Below, in pieces: positions 50,101 through 61,051 of a DNA stretch of 64,000 bases. The DNA is from Onchocerca volvulus (Eukaryota > Nematoda > Chromadorea > Rhabditida > Onchocercidae), in NCBI GenBank assembly GCA_000499405.2, contig HG738139.1, positions 5,108,616 through 5,172,615 on the forward strand. The letters run 5' to 3'. Position 1 is the stretch's first letter; every line of letters begins with the position of its first letter. Made by a program: the position numbers and the translations under genes. The notes under the pieces were generated by a model, which was given only the letters and a program-made list of their open reading frames with translations, was not told the origin of the DNA and did no database searches.

Positions 50101-53100
50101 ATTACATCCAAAAGATTATTTTTGGAAGTAATAACAATTTCAATTAAAAAAAAAAAAAACCTCCAACGAGATCTAACCATAAAACGAAGTCTTGTCTTTT
50201 TATATTATCTCTCTTGATTTATGTAAGACTTGGAAATAAAAAATTCTATATATTAAGATTTTGCTGTAACAAATTTCTTATAGAGTTTGATATTTACAAA
50301 AAATCAAACGATATCTTGAAAGTTCTCTAAATTCTGAAAAAAGTACTTTAATAATAATTTTTACTTTAAAAAGCATTTTGATTCTAATAAATGGTTTAAA
50401 TCTTTTCTGAAATTAATCATAGTTAACGATAACAACTGGTAAAGAGTATATTGCAAATAGTTCGACTTTATCTTATTTCAATTTATCTTAACAGTAAGTT
50501 TAACAAAAGTAAAAATTTGTTGGGAAAATATAACCTCATCACTGTTTGTATTTACAAGAAGAAGATCGAAGGGCACAGCAGCAATCATGTCTATTATAAA
50601 CCAGCCTTTAAAATAATGTATTGCTATCTTTCCGGGATGCGATACAACCTGAAAAGTAAACAAATATATTTTTGAATGAAAAAGTTGAACTTAAGTATAG
50701 CCCAAATCATTAAAAATTTTTTTTCGTTTGAAATAAGGCAAAAATAAATTTAAATGAATATAAATTAAATTTATTTCTGCTTTATTTCAAAATTAATATA
50801 TATAAATGTAAAATTTAAAATGGCAATAATGAACTTCATCATTTTCGTTGACATAAGTTGTTCTGAAATTGATAATAATATCGATGATAAACATGATATC
50901 CACAATTAAATCAATAATTTCCAACGGTTCCGAAAAACGAGCTCTACGAGAGCTATCCTGCAATTTCAAATTTTATTTCATATTTTCATCATTTATTCCT
51001 TAAGCAAAATTTTTGCACTTCCTTGATAAATTTTTTTCGATGATCTAGTTAGAAAATCAAATATTACCGAATGGAGCAAAACGAATGATTTAAAAAATGG
51101 ATAATGATACTCGATGTAGTCAACGCATTCCATATCTATTTCTCATTTCTACAGTGAAATTTTGTGTTCTTATTGATTTTTTCTTAAATGATTACAATTA
51201 TTTTTAAGATATCGATTCGAAAAATGAACTAAGATCAATTAGAAGCGCGAAGATAAAGAAACGATTTCACTTCACATATGAAACAGTGTCTTTGAAAAGA
51301 TAATTTTTCAAATGGAAAATTTATTTTAGCCAAAAGAAAAACATCCTAACTTTTAATCAATTCGAGACATTACAGATGATAATATTTTATAAGAGAAGAT
51401 AATGCTTAAATGATATTTGTTAGCGAATCTTGACGCTTCACTTGTTATTTGAAACCATTTTATTCAAATAGTTGTCTCATTACATAAAAATGGAATAAAA
51501 AAAGCACAATATTGACCTCTCGTAGTAAAAAGGCGGCAACGTAAGGCGTAAAAATGGCAGTATAAATGACTAAAAGAAGGATAATCCAATCCCAAACGGC
51601 CTTAAACGGAGAATAATGTAAGATCGTACAATGATGAATCCTGGAAATTGCAGTGAAAGTTTTAGAGTTTAAAAGAAAAAATTTAACAAAAATTAATTGG
51701 ACCTGGTCACGCTTCGCGTTGTCGGTCCAACTAGTCTATAGAAATAAAAATGTAAATGTTTTTTTCGTTCAAACTATTTCCGAAATTTTTTTTTTTCAAT
51801 CTTTTTTTTTTTTTTTTTTTTTTAAAAATTTTTTTTTTTTTATTATTTTTTTTTTAAATTTTTTTTTCTTAAATTTCCGAAATTTTTCACCGAATGATTT
51901 GAAATTTTAACACAACGTTACGTTCGAACACGCGCATGGTTTCCCATAGTTTTTATATCCATATGTCGATTCAATCTCGTCAATGGAAAATGTTAAGGAA
52001 AAAATCTGATCGAATTGTAATTTGGATTGCAATCTGGTTGGATTGCGGATTGCTTCTTTTTGATATTGTCACTCGGCTGGATCAGCAATAGGTGTCGGAA
52101 AAAGCTTCTATGACATGTGTGACATAGACAAATCCTGTTGAAAAAGTTTTATTGATTGATGGAAGAGTAATTTTTCATAACAAACAATTGTCAAAGAATA
52201 ATCAAATTGATCAATGGTCATTCTTTCCTTCGTCGTTCCGTATGAATACTGCTCAATTGAATTTCGAACTGTTGTTATTGCTGTGCTGGTGTAAGAACTC
52301 CAGTTCCAAATCCTGTCCTTTTAAATCCTTTCGGGACTCTTCCTCCTTACCTGATCTCCATCGTGTCGCCTCTTGATCGGTTAACCTCATTTTGTTTATC
52401 TGTGAATTGGAGCGTTTTGGCGGTAAACATATTTATCGTCCCTTTGAAAATGTTGCGCCACTTGACCTTTGGCACTCCTTGTTTACAATAATTGCCATGG
52501 CGCTATTTAATATATTTCGGCTTCTGCCAACAGAAAGGAAAGAAAAGAGAAAGCGCACGTTTCTAATATGTCTAATTTCACAATGTTTGCAACATTTTTT
52601 ACTGTTCTATTGTCTGTGTAGATATAGAGATCTAGAACAAGCAACATATAATTGTTCATGTGTGAGAAATAATCCATACCTAGATTTAAACCGCAAAATT
52701 TTAAATATTGGCCCTGAACTTTATTGATGGTGAATGCATATGCAAGTCGAATTGAGAATTGCAATCTCTTAATTTGAATGGCATATCTGTTGGAATCACA
52801 GGAATGCGAGGAATAAGGACATCTTCACCTTTGAAAAGTCCTGTCAAGATTGTTGCCTCTAGACATTGTTCATTAATTTTTTTACTGCAAGCTGCGTGCC
52901 GTTGTAAAGCTTTGGTATGATACGCCGATTTCCAATTGCATGCGTGTAGTGGCATTCCTAACAGATCGATGAATTCAAATATTCTGTTGGATAATTGACC
53001 GCTTCGTCTGCATCTCCAACAGTATCGATGACTTGTAAAGACTGCCTCGCTTTGAGTGTTAGACTGAATAACATTGTTAAGTTCGTCTTTGTTCTTGGCC

Positions 53101-56100
53101 GGAAGAATAGCTAATTCACTCAGTTAGTCGCAATTCACTCTTCTTTGATGTCATTAAATTGCAGAAGTTATAAGGCAATGAAATTCGTCCTGTGGTCAGA
53201 TCAACCGGTACCTTTTCGTTCCCAATTTCCAGCAATTGAAATGGGAATATCTCAGCTGATCGATTGTTTTGCAGTTCGATACTCATATTTATAGTTAATT
53301 TTAATGCCTTCAAGTGTTGCAACAAAGTAGAAATTGACTTGTGAATTTGAAATTAACTCCTGCTACCGCCGAATTGTGTGACTAAAACTGACTGAAACTC
53401 GAAAATCCTGACTTTTTAAATCCTTCAGGACTTCTCCTCCTGCATGTTGCCTTATGATTGGTTTATACCTCGCACTTTATTATAGAAAGTCGGCATGATC
53501 AATGGTTTTAGTCCGCTCACTCATTTTTTTATCTGTCACAGGTGTGACAGTAAAAAAAAAGCATGTCTATATAAAAACACGCACCTATTCGAATGCAACA
53601 TTGTACCAAAATTTTAAATCAATCGGTGAAGAAAAAAACGTTGCGTTAAAATGAAAAATGAGCATTTATATTTTTATTTATATAGAAGAATAGAATTTAC
53701 CTAAAAAATATTGAGTTTAAGAACTTCACAGATAAAATGTGCAACTTACTTTATTAAAATTTAAAATTCGTCAATAAAATTCTAAAGTCTTTGGTCTTTG
53801 TTCTTTGGATGTCATGACATCTGATATGAGCGATATCAAACTGATAACTTTTGCTAAAAAGAAATTTTACTTACCTAGTAGGTTGCAATTTATATTCCGG
53901 CAACACATCGGCCCCCAGTGATAGCACCTAAAATTCATTTTAACTTCAATCAATGACTAAAATTGCGTTAAGATTAAAAGAACAATAGGTATTTTAAGTA
54001 TGAAGAAAAAAGATTAAATCGTGCAAAACCATAGATAAAAGGGTCAAGTATTTCGGCAGGTATAAATATTTTGTAAGAGAAATGCTGAATGCGATGGAAA
54101 TAATTTTGTGAAGATGCAAGAATGCAATCTTCTCTCTTCTTTCATTGGTTGTTCAGAATTTAATAAGTTAATCATACGATAAATTATCGTATTTCTGAAC
54201 ATCCAAAATAGTCGAATCTTTTATTTCTTAAGTTCAATTTCTAATATTGATGTAAAGAGTAGTGATCAATATGATATTTAAATTAAGGTAGGTATACGTA
54301 CTCAGTCATTCGGGAGAAAACATTTCTTCTACTTAATCAACGAAAAAGTATATGATAAAGATGAACCAGCACTGCAAAGTGAACCAATTAGTCTATTTGT
54401 GCAGTGCTGAATAACTTACCTTGATCACGTTGCCGGGTAAGGTCATTGCAATACATCTGAACAAAAGAATCTAGGAGTAATGTCTTATATTAAACGTAAT
54501 TCTTCAATGTAGTCCAGAAAAGTTATGAGAATAATTAAATTACGAAATGGACGGTAGTACAGTTATAATTTTAAAATTATTTGATAAAAAATAAATTATA
54601 AATTAACTGTAAAAGAGAAAATTAAAATTTTAAAATTTGCGAAATGCATCGCAAAACAAATGCTTTTTCTCAAGAACAACACAATGCTATTACTTTACTT
54701 ATCATTTTATTTCAACAAAATGATTTTTAAAACTAATTACTATGCGATCATTCAATCGATACTTGGAATTTTTTATGTTATTTCAATTCATTTGCTTATT
54801 TAATACGGGAACTTAATTGAAATTATTTATATGAATTTCAATTACATATGAAGAAATAACTTTATCTTGTATAATTATGTGCAGAAAAAAAATTCACCTC
54901 GTAAATTCGGTAGCAACATTTGGCACAACTTTTCTCACCAAACTGTTTTGAGATTTCATTGCCTTCTTTTTTTTCATTTGCTTACAATATTATGAATTTC
55001 ATTTTCTTTGTAAAACTGAGAATTTGATATGATATTTCAAAAGGAACAAATTAGTAAGAATCTGATATGATTTTTTAGAAGGATCAAATTTTGTCCATCC
55101 TATAGCGATGGGATAATTGATACTAATTGATATGATCTCTCTCAGCCACTAAAAATATACAATACATGAATACTGAAATTTCTTAATTCTGAACTAATTG
55201 GCTTCAAAAGGTTATAGAAGGTCATAATGATAACGACAATTTGTTACTATCAAAAGAAATCATATATTTATAAATCTATTATCTCTTACTGCGATTTGTG
55301 ATAAGGATTGCATTTTTTCTCAGACTGTTTAATAGTCTATTTGATTTAGGGGAAATTTTTGCAAAGAGTGAAGAAAAACTTTAGAGAGATTTTGACAAAT
55401 TTCATGTATCTTTAGATGTTCAAACCAGTAGTAGCAGCGGCAGGTAGCAATAGCAATAGATGAGAAATGAGTGTATTTCACTTGAACGATTAATTAGTAG
55501 GAAATTACCTGAAATCTCCCTTTCCATATCATACTTTCATTTTCGAACGCTTAGAAATATAGAAGATAAATTAAACCAATTATACTGAGACATAGATACA
55601 ATCTTTTCATCTCTTTGACTAAATCAATCGGTCTTGTAATATTTAAATATTGTATATCTCTAATCGATAATTCCATCTTTAAACAATTTGTAAAACTTAC
55701 TGAAAATGTTCTGCAATTCACTTTCATTAAAGTGCAAAAATTGAAGACTTTTTTTTTCCATTTGTATGCAAAAAATAGCGCCGAATGAGAAAGAATGAGG
55801 AAATGAATTGACTTTTCTGAGATTTTTCTATGACACATCATATCATGAAATTTTTTGGCTGCTGCTTGTTTTACTATATAGGAGTCTTTCGATTGTTTTT
55901 TTTTTTTGAAATATATGGAAATTATAAAGATTTTTATGACTTCCTTCCATACATCCAAAAAAAAGAATAAAACTTTCAGTCTCACGACGACAGCACTTTT
56001 TTTTTTTTCGCCAGAAGATAAATATGGTCAACTACAAATCAATGTTTTAGTTAGAATAGAAATGACGAAAATAAAAACTGACTTGGTTGGAAAGCTTTTT

Positions 56101-57089
56101 TAAGTGCTGATTTTAGCCTTCGGTCTTAAATCTTTAAATAAAATGATGTCATTTTTACCATTTCATTTTATAGCTATTTTTATTTATCGCTTTATCATTA
56201 TTGCCATTTTTATTTGTAATGAATAAAGTATCAATTTCCAGCTAGTACCGTCTGTTACACATAAATCGATTTCGGAAGAGATATGCGAAAAAAAAAAAAG
56301 AAAGACGCAATTATCGGAAAAAATTTTTTTTGTCATCAGTCGGATAGGTAATGAATAATTGAAAAGAGAAAAAAAGAAGGAAGTAGATCAAATGATAAAT
56401 AAAAAAATAATAATAATGAAAGCTAAGTCATACTTTCTCAATCATAATGAAATTTCATATTTCGTACAAAGAAGATAGAATTTTTGAATTATTCATTTGA
56501 AACAATGAATGAATTGAAGCAATGGATGCATTCAAACATTAAGCTGAGATTTTTTGATGAAAAGGAGACTTGCACAGAATGATTGATGAGCATGAAGTCC
56601 ATTGTGTTCATACCAATATAATTTCGTCAAATGATAAAGAAACAAATAAAAATGTAATTCATCAAAATTCAGCATTTTTCTTTGGTAGTTACAAATAATC
56701 TAACATTTATGGTTTAAAATTTATGTTATTATCAGTAAATCGAACTATAATAACTGTCAAACATTTATTAAATTATGATAAGATAATCTAGTACATATGG
56801 TACACGGTTATTAATCGAAGTTGAATGAATTCAAATAATTCGATTCGATAGTAATAACGAAATTTTACGGCAACAAAGAACTTACGGCAGCAAAAGACAT
56901 TGAATCCGTTGAAAAAGATGGAAAAGCTGCTGAAAGACGTCGGATAAAACTTGGATGATGATGACCAGTTCGGTGTTGTGGTTGTTGGTGCTGCTGTTCT
57001 TGAAAAAATTTTTGTCTGCCATCCTTTCGCGTCACATAATTTGAAAACGAATGCAACAGATGATTTTCTTGTGGATCCGATGATAATGG
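41141..57089 (-). CDS. unc-103: ERG-type voltage-gated potassium channel (UNC-103), 5' end open
   Basis: Sixteen exons (high to low): 57089-56869, 54456-54420, 53927-53875, 51640-51517, 50957-50835, 50648-50535, 47084-46871, 46388-46200, 46050-45851, 45628-45504, 45059-44932, 44783-44590, 44116-44020, 42060-41991, 41855-41687, 41380-41141. The total is 2298 bases, 765 residues, all phases consistent. S1-S6 lie about residues 115-370; S4 is [15 protein letters not shown]; the selectivity filter is SIGFGN (residues about 334-339), diagnostic of the EAG/ERG family. The C-linker ([20 protein letters not shown]) and cyclic-nucleotide-binding homology domain ([27 protein letters not shown]) are ERG-like. 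A coiled-coil-like segment (RYQILERRL) and a proline/serine-rich tail follow. It passes repolarising K+ current at the plasma membrane; C. elegans unc-103 controls muscle and neuron excitability. The PAS/eag domain was not recognised, so either upstream exons are missed or this is a short isoform. One intron holds a transposon relic. Confidence 0.95.
42952..43070. repeat. imperfect 60-bp duplication with CRE-like sites, in an unc-103 intron
   Basis: Two copies, 42952-43010 and 43012-43070, align through ATATAG, GTAATNATA, GTCAAATG or TTCAAATG, ACTC, TACGT and AGAATAAGCT. The second copy carries TGACGTAA (43018-43025), TACGTCAA (43029-43036) and TACGTCAA (43046-43053), which are CREB/ATF-like sites. 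The first copy keeps only parts of these. Lies in the intron between the exons ending at 44020 and starting at 42060. Confidence 0.7.
47085..50534. other. large intron of unc-103 between the S3 and S4 exons
   Basis: AT-rich intron of about 3.4 kb. It has T-runs (48616-48634), A-runs and no nested gene that I can support. Its ends match the donor after the S3 exon and the TTTTTAG acceptor before the S4 exon. Confidence 0.7.
51785..51880. repeat. poly-T low-complexity tract
   Basis: Nearly continuous T with a few A interruptions, directly beside the left inverted repeat of the transposon relic. It may be a polymerase-slippage tract; the apparent phenylalanine-rich frame is an artefact. Confidence 0.95.
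51885..51945. repeat. left inverted repeat of the transposon relic
   Basis: Contains TTCACCGAATGATTTGAAAT and GTTCGAACACGCG. It pairs in reverse orientation with 53570-53640 at roughly three-quarters identity by eye. Confidence 0.65.
52507..53325 (-). pseudogene. Helitron/PIF1-like helicase C-terminal fragment, frameshifted
   Basis: Three minus-strand pieces resemble the Pif1-type helicase of nematode Helitrons. The first (53325-53116) has [20 protein letters not shown]. The second (about 52955-52760) has [20 protein letters not shown] and PTDMPFKL. The third (52764-52507) has the signature [12 protein letters not shown] followed by [11 protein letters not shown]. Functional copies read roughly LAFAMTINKAQGQS, CGLNL...FSHGQLYVA. 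Several frameshifts and stops separate the pieces and the N-terminal ATPase motifs are absent, so it is non-functional. It is antisense-neutral relative to unc-103: both run on the minus strand. Confidence 0.75.
53570..53640. repeat. right inverted repeat of the transposon relic
   Basis: Contains CACGCACCTATTCGAATGC and AAATCAATCGGTGAAG, the inverted partner of 51885-51945. Confidence 0.65.
54420..54456 (-). promoter_or_regulatory. unc-103: 37-base unc-103 exon that could act as an alternative first exon
   Basis: Flanked by TTTTGTTCAG and GTAAGTT, it begins with ATG at the acceptor and has a second in-frame ATG giving MTLPGNVIK, which joins in phase to [12 protein letters not shown] of the next exon. 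It can be internal, following the upstream exon with its GTAAAA donor (phase 2), or a trans-spliced start of a short channel isoform. Confidence 0.5.
54457..56868. other. unc-103 intron, no nested gene
   Basis: AT-rich intron between the two most N-terminal accepted exons. A 144-codon minus frame at 55551-55985 is K/F/I-rich without motifs and is rejected. Homopolymer T at 55890-55908 and 55998-56010. Confidence 0.6.
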
Positions 57090-57411
57090 CTTAACCAAAT
57101 GAATAAATTTCGTCCGTTATTATATAATCAAATTATAATTTCCAATGAAAGTTCAATTAGACTTTAGACTTTTCCTACCTACATTTATCAAATTTTATAC
57201 AGAATTCTGTCTTCATTTCATTACCAAATATACAAAAAACGATGAATTTTGTTATAATCACTAAATTAATTCAATCTGATAAGATTTGAATTAGATATTT
57301 TATTTTATATGAAGAGTAACAGCAGTATAGTGATATCGATCTTCGGACATTCCAGATTACTGATGGAATTAAGCAGATAGTACGAGTTATGTCTAATCTA
57401 GCAAATCTAAC

Positions 57412-57463
57412 TGACGTCAAAAGTTTTCATAAATAACGTCAGTCAACACGTATAGTTACGTCA
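57412..57463. promoter_or_regulatory. cluster of three CRE-like sites upstream of unc-103
   Basis: A perfect palindromic CRE, TGACGTCA (57412-57419), is followed by ACGTCA (57436-57441) and TTACGTCA (57456-57463). These match CREB/ATF/bZIP binding consensus. The cluster lies 320-370 bases upstream of the first accepted unc-103 exon, so it may belong to an unc-103 promoter. Function is inferred from motif and position. Confidence 0.5.
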
Positions 57464-57511
57464 TAATCTGAGAAGGTAGAATAAAGGAATATTTCTGATG
57501 AAGCGTCTTAC

Positions 57512-57560
57512 CTTTCCGATATGCATAGGTTGCAAAATCATCTATTCCAATGTCACCGCG
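57512..57560 (-). other. candidate short exon upstream in unc-103
   Basis: Minus-strand segment bounded by an acceptor-like TTTTTTCAAATAAG and a good donor GTAAGAC, encoding RGDIGIDDFATYAYRK in its open frame. It ends in phase 1, while the next accepted exon starts in phase 0 at its proposed acceptor, so the join is not resolved. It could be an alternative exon or chance. Confidence 0.2.
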
Positions 57561-58049
57561 CTTATTTGAAAAAATATCCCTTTATTCTACTTTCTTACAT
57601 TAATTTTTTTTTCTTTCTAAAAATCTTCAAAAGTAAAAAACTGGCATTCTTGTTTAAATTTTTTTAAAAACAGAGCATCCATAAAACAATACCAGAAGAT
57701 GCAATAATTTTGAAACTAATTCATGTACGAATTTAAAGAGGAAGAACAAAGCTAAACCATCCCAACGTGCATTCCAATAAAATGTCTCCCTTTATATCTT
57801 TTGAAATTAATTAATGATTTTGCCATCTTTGCTCAGGCAATATTACTTCGGTAATTTGCTTTTTTCTCACTTTACCATATTTTTTTTTATTAAAATAGCT
57901 ATTACGCAGTTATCTTAAATCACATCAACAAATATCTTTTCAAAATAATTATCTAAATTATTTTATTATTTTCTATTTTAGTTTCTCTCAAAAAACTTGC
58001 AACTTTTCTAAAGTACTATTTTTTTTTTTTTTTTGATACAGATAATTAA

Positions 58050-58241
58050 TTAATCAATCGAACCGTAGGCGAGGATGTTATCCTGATAGATACTGATTCG
58101 CTTTCGGTCTCGTTTTCTATTACTGGTGTAAGCAATTCGAAATGGTGTAAATTCATTCAATTCTAATGACAATGGTAGTAATAATAACAATCTAGTTGTT
58201 TGAAGCCAATATTTGACGTGTAACGAAGAATCCGAATTCAT
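58050..58241 (-). CDS. unrecognised 63-codon frame, possible exon
   Basis: Minus-strand frame with ATG at 58241 and TAA at 58050. The product is leucine-rich in the middle and basic toward the end (SNRKRDRKRISIY). It resembles no family I know. It could be an upstream exon of unc-103 or chance; a GTAATA inside it could serve as a donor in phase 1. Confidence 0.15.
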   Translation of the reverse strand: MNSDSSLHVKYWLQTTRLLLLLPLSLELNEFTPFRIAYTSNRKRDRKRISIYQDNILAYGSID

Positions 58242-60977
58242 TAGAATTCCTCACAATTATGTACAGACCAATAGTGATTGTAAGATTTTCGTTCACGTCT
58301 TGTTCACGTATTTCCAATCAATATGAAGATTGCATTTCAGAAAAACTGATTGATACATAGCAATACATGAAAAATATTCTTTTCATTCACAGAACTATCG
58401 TCGCAGATCTCAGAAATGCAATCCAATAATTCATTTGTAGAGAGAAGCCGTAAAATTTTCAACTTTCTCTTTGATATCTTTTGTTATTTGCAATCATTTT
58501 CGAAATAGGTGAATTCATTAATTTTTCTAAAACATCCTTAGAAACTATGAAAATTCTTTTGCCAAAGTTTCAGCGATCACCAAGTCCAAAATACATATGA
58601 CTGAAAGTTTTGTTACGATTAAACTTTCTATAATTTCAATATAACGCAATTTCAATGAAAAAAAGCCAGAAATTCAAAGTTCGAAGCGAAAAAAAAAGAC
58701 AAGCAAATGAGAGTGAAATTAATATCAATAAAATTCTTTCTGATAATCAACAATGTTAAGTATAGATAAAGTGATTAAAATACAAGACAGATGGATGTAA
58801 TTCGAGCAATTTTTACTGATCTAATCCTTTCGTTATTCTCATTCTTTAATTAAATCGTGAAGAAAACATTATCGAAAGGAATGTCAGTTGGTGTGAGAAG
58901 AAAATGACGCTTAATCAATTAATTACAGATTATCCCTCCTATCTCATCGTCCACAACAGGAATGAAGATTGTTGTAGCATTTTTAGATCAATTTATACTA
59001 TCAAATATTGCTTACTCAGCCGTGTATTATATGTCATTATTCCAGTCGTCGATGTCATTTCTTTACTTTATAATTTAAATTAAAAGAAAAATGATCTTTG
59101 TATTTTTGTGATAATGATAAGAAGGTGTAAAAAGAAGATTTTATGTCTTTTTCATTTATCAAAATATCGCTTTTTTTTTTTTTTTTTTTTTTTAAACGAT
59201 CGAATTTCTAAAAAAACTCTCCGCAAAACTTTGATAGATGTATTCTTATATCGTTGGATATAATTTATGAAAATATTCGCGGAATTAAGAATTAGCATCG
59301 ATAAAATATAGGCCTCATCATAAGTTTTATCACGTGGCAGTACTACAGATGGAATTATGAATATTTAACATCAATTTTTACTGCTATCATTAAAGTTACT
59401 TCTAAGAAAAACACTACTTACTTGAAAATAGAGAAAATGATTGCCAATGCAATTCTTCTTTTTTAACGGAAATAATTAGAACAGAAGAACAGAAACAAAA
59501 ACTAATTACTGCAGCGAAGATAAAAGTTTTTACTAATTCTAATTTATAATTAATTAAATAAGCAAGTGTTAATGATGAATAGCAAGGATGGCGTGGGAAA
59601 TAGATTTAGCAACTTACTCGCTTATCAATTTTTTGCTTACTAAATTTGCTTACCCAGAAAATTCAATTAGAGGATAGAAATGAGAGTTCAGTATAATATC
59701 CGTTCCTGCCATGACTTCAACATAATTTATTTTTTATTTAAGCAAATTCATAAAATTCAAAGTTATCAATAACGAATAAAATATTATTGAATGCGATAGC
59801 ATTTATAACAAGCTAAAAGTTGCCTAGATTATTCGAAGAAGTTAAACATCACAAATAAGTCATAAAACCCAGGAATAAGTCATAAAATTTTAATTAGATC
59901 ATTAACCAACGATGTTAGCACATTGTTACAAAACTTCCATAGTATCTGGCAGTAATAATTAATTATTTTGCTTTGATCGAATCATTTATTTACTAGATTT
60001 CAGACATTTTTTATGAATCAGAACTTTTTTAAAGATATTGAATAGATCTTTTTATGACTGAATTTCTCCTAGAAAAATTGATCTATCTGAATTAATCTTC
60101 AATTCTTTTCATTTCCTTTTGTTTTTTCTTTCCTCTCACTTCAATTTTATTAGGTAATGAAAGTATTCAAATTATGAGTTAAGCAATGTTGCAACTTATT
60201 TTTTTTTGGATCAGAATTATTCTCGCACTTTCTTCTCCTGTTTAACAAAACTCTTTTCTATTACTCTTTCAAATTATCTTTTGGTTATTCAAATAATTTA
60301 AATTAATCGACTTTTCAACATCCATTTCTTACAACTTTTCTAAAAATTGTGTTTAACTACAAACTTAACAATAACAGAAATGAGAATTTTGAAATATACA
60401 GAAAATGCCAAAAAACCTTCTAACACTATTATTATCAAATTTCCATTTTATTTACAGTTTATTCGAGAAATATTTCGAATTATTTATTTGAGTTAAAAAA
60501 TAAAAGATACTACAAGATATTTTTAGAAATGTCATTTTCGAAAGAATAATATCACACAAAATATATCCTTACATGCTCTTTTCTATGGTTTTTTATCTCC
60601 TAAGCAGTAGGAATGACAGATAATAAATGAAAAAACAAAGAAATTGAAAAAAAAAAAAGTAAATAAATATTGCATCAAACGAAGAATTTGGCATCTTCAA
60701 CTGACATATCTCGTTCTTGATGTCAATAATCAGTTATCAATAATCGACTTATCAGAGTCAGAGTAAAAGCAGCAGCAGCTGTCGTGTTAATTTTCTTCAA
60801 TTTTATCATAAAATAAAGCAATGAGAGTAATAAACAGATTGATTAATAGCAAAAAAGTTGCTGATCAATTGTTTCTTTGCTGCATTTATTTTCCTTCGAA
60901 ATATAAGATAAGATGAAAATTCCTCCTCATTACAGCTAGACTTGTTTGCTAAATTGCCTACTGAATTAATTATTCAT

Positions 60978-61051
60978 GAATTAGCTCAACGACTGAGTAA
61001 TGCTTCTCCTTAATGAATTAGCTCAAGGACTGAGTAATGCTTCTCCTTAAT
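60978..61051. repeat. 37-bp tandem duplication
   Basis: Two copies starting GAATTAGCTCAA at 60978 and 61015 and ending CTTCTCCTTAAT differ by a single base (C/G). The near identity implies a recent event. No coding frame. Confidence 0.95.

Larger units (their letters stand above)
51885..53640 (-). mobile_element. decayed Helitron-like element framed by inverted repeats, in an unc-103 intron
   Basis: Outer segments at about 51885-51945 and 53570-53640 are imperfect inverted repeats over about 55 bases. Read as reverse complement, the left one runs ACGCGTG, TTCGAACG, AACGTTGT, AAATCATTCGGTGAA; the right one runs ACGCAC, TTCGAATG, AACATTGT, AAATCAATCGGTGAA. Between them lie a decayed Pif1/Helitron-type helicase (52507-53325) and two direct-repeat segments around it (about 52310-52420 and 53410-53560). 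Helitrons usually lack long terminal inverted repeats, so this may be a composite or an insertion into an older element. The whole sits in the intron 51641-53874, upstream of the S1 exon. Confidence 0.55.

Noticed and set aside
51653..51910. 85-codon phenylalanine-rich plus frame
   Set aside because: Produced by the poly-T tract next to the transposon relic.
55551..55985. 144-codon minus-strand frame
   Set aside because: Lies in an unc-103 intron, K/F/I-rich with homopolymer-derived runs, no recognisable domain.
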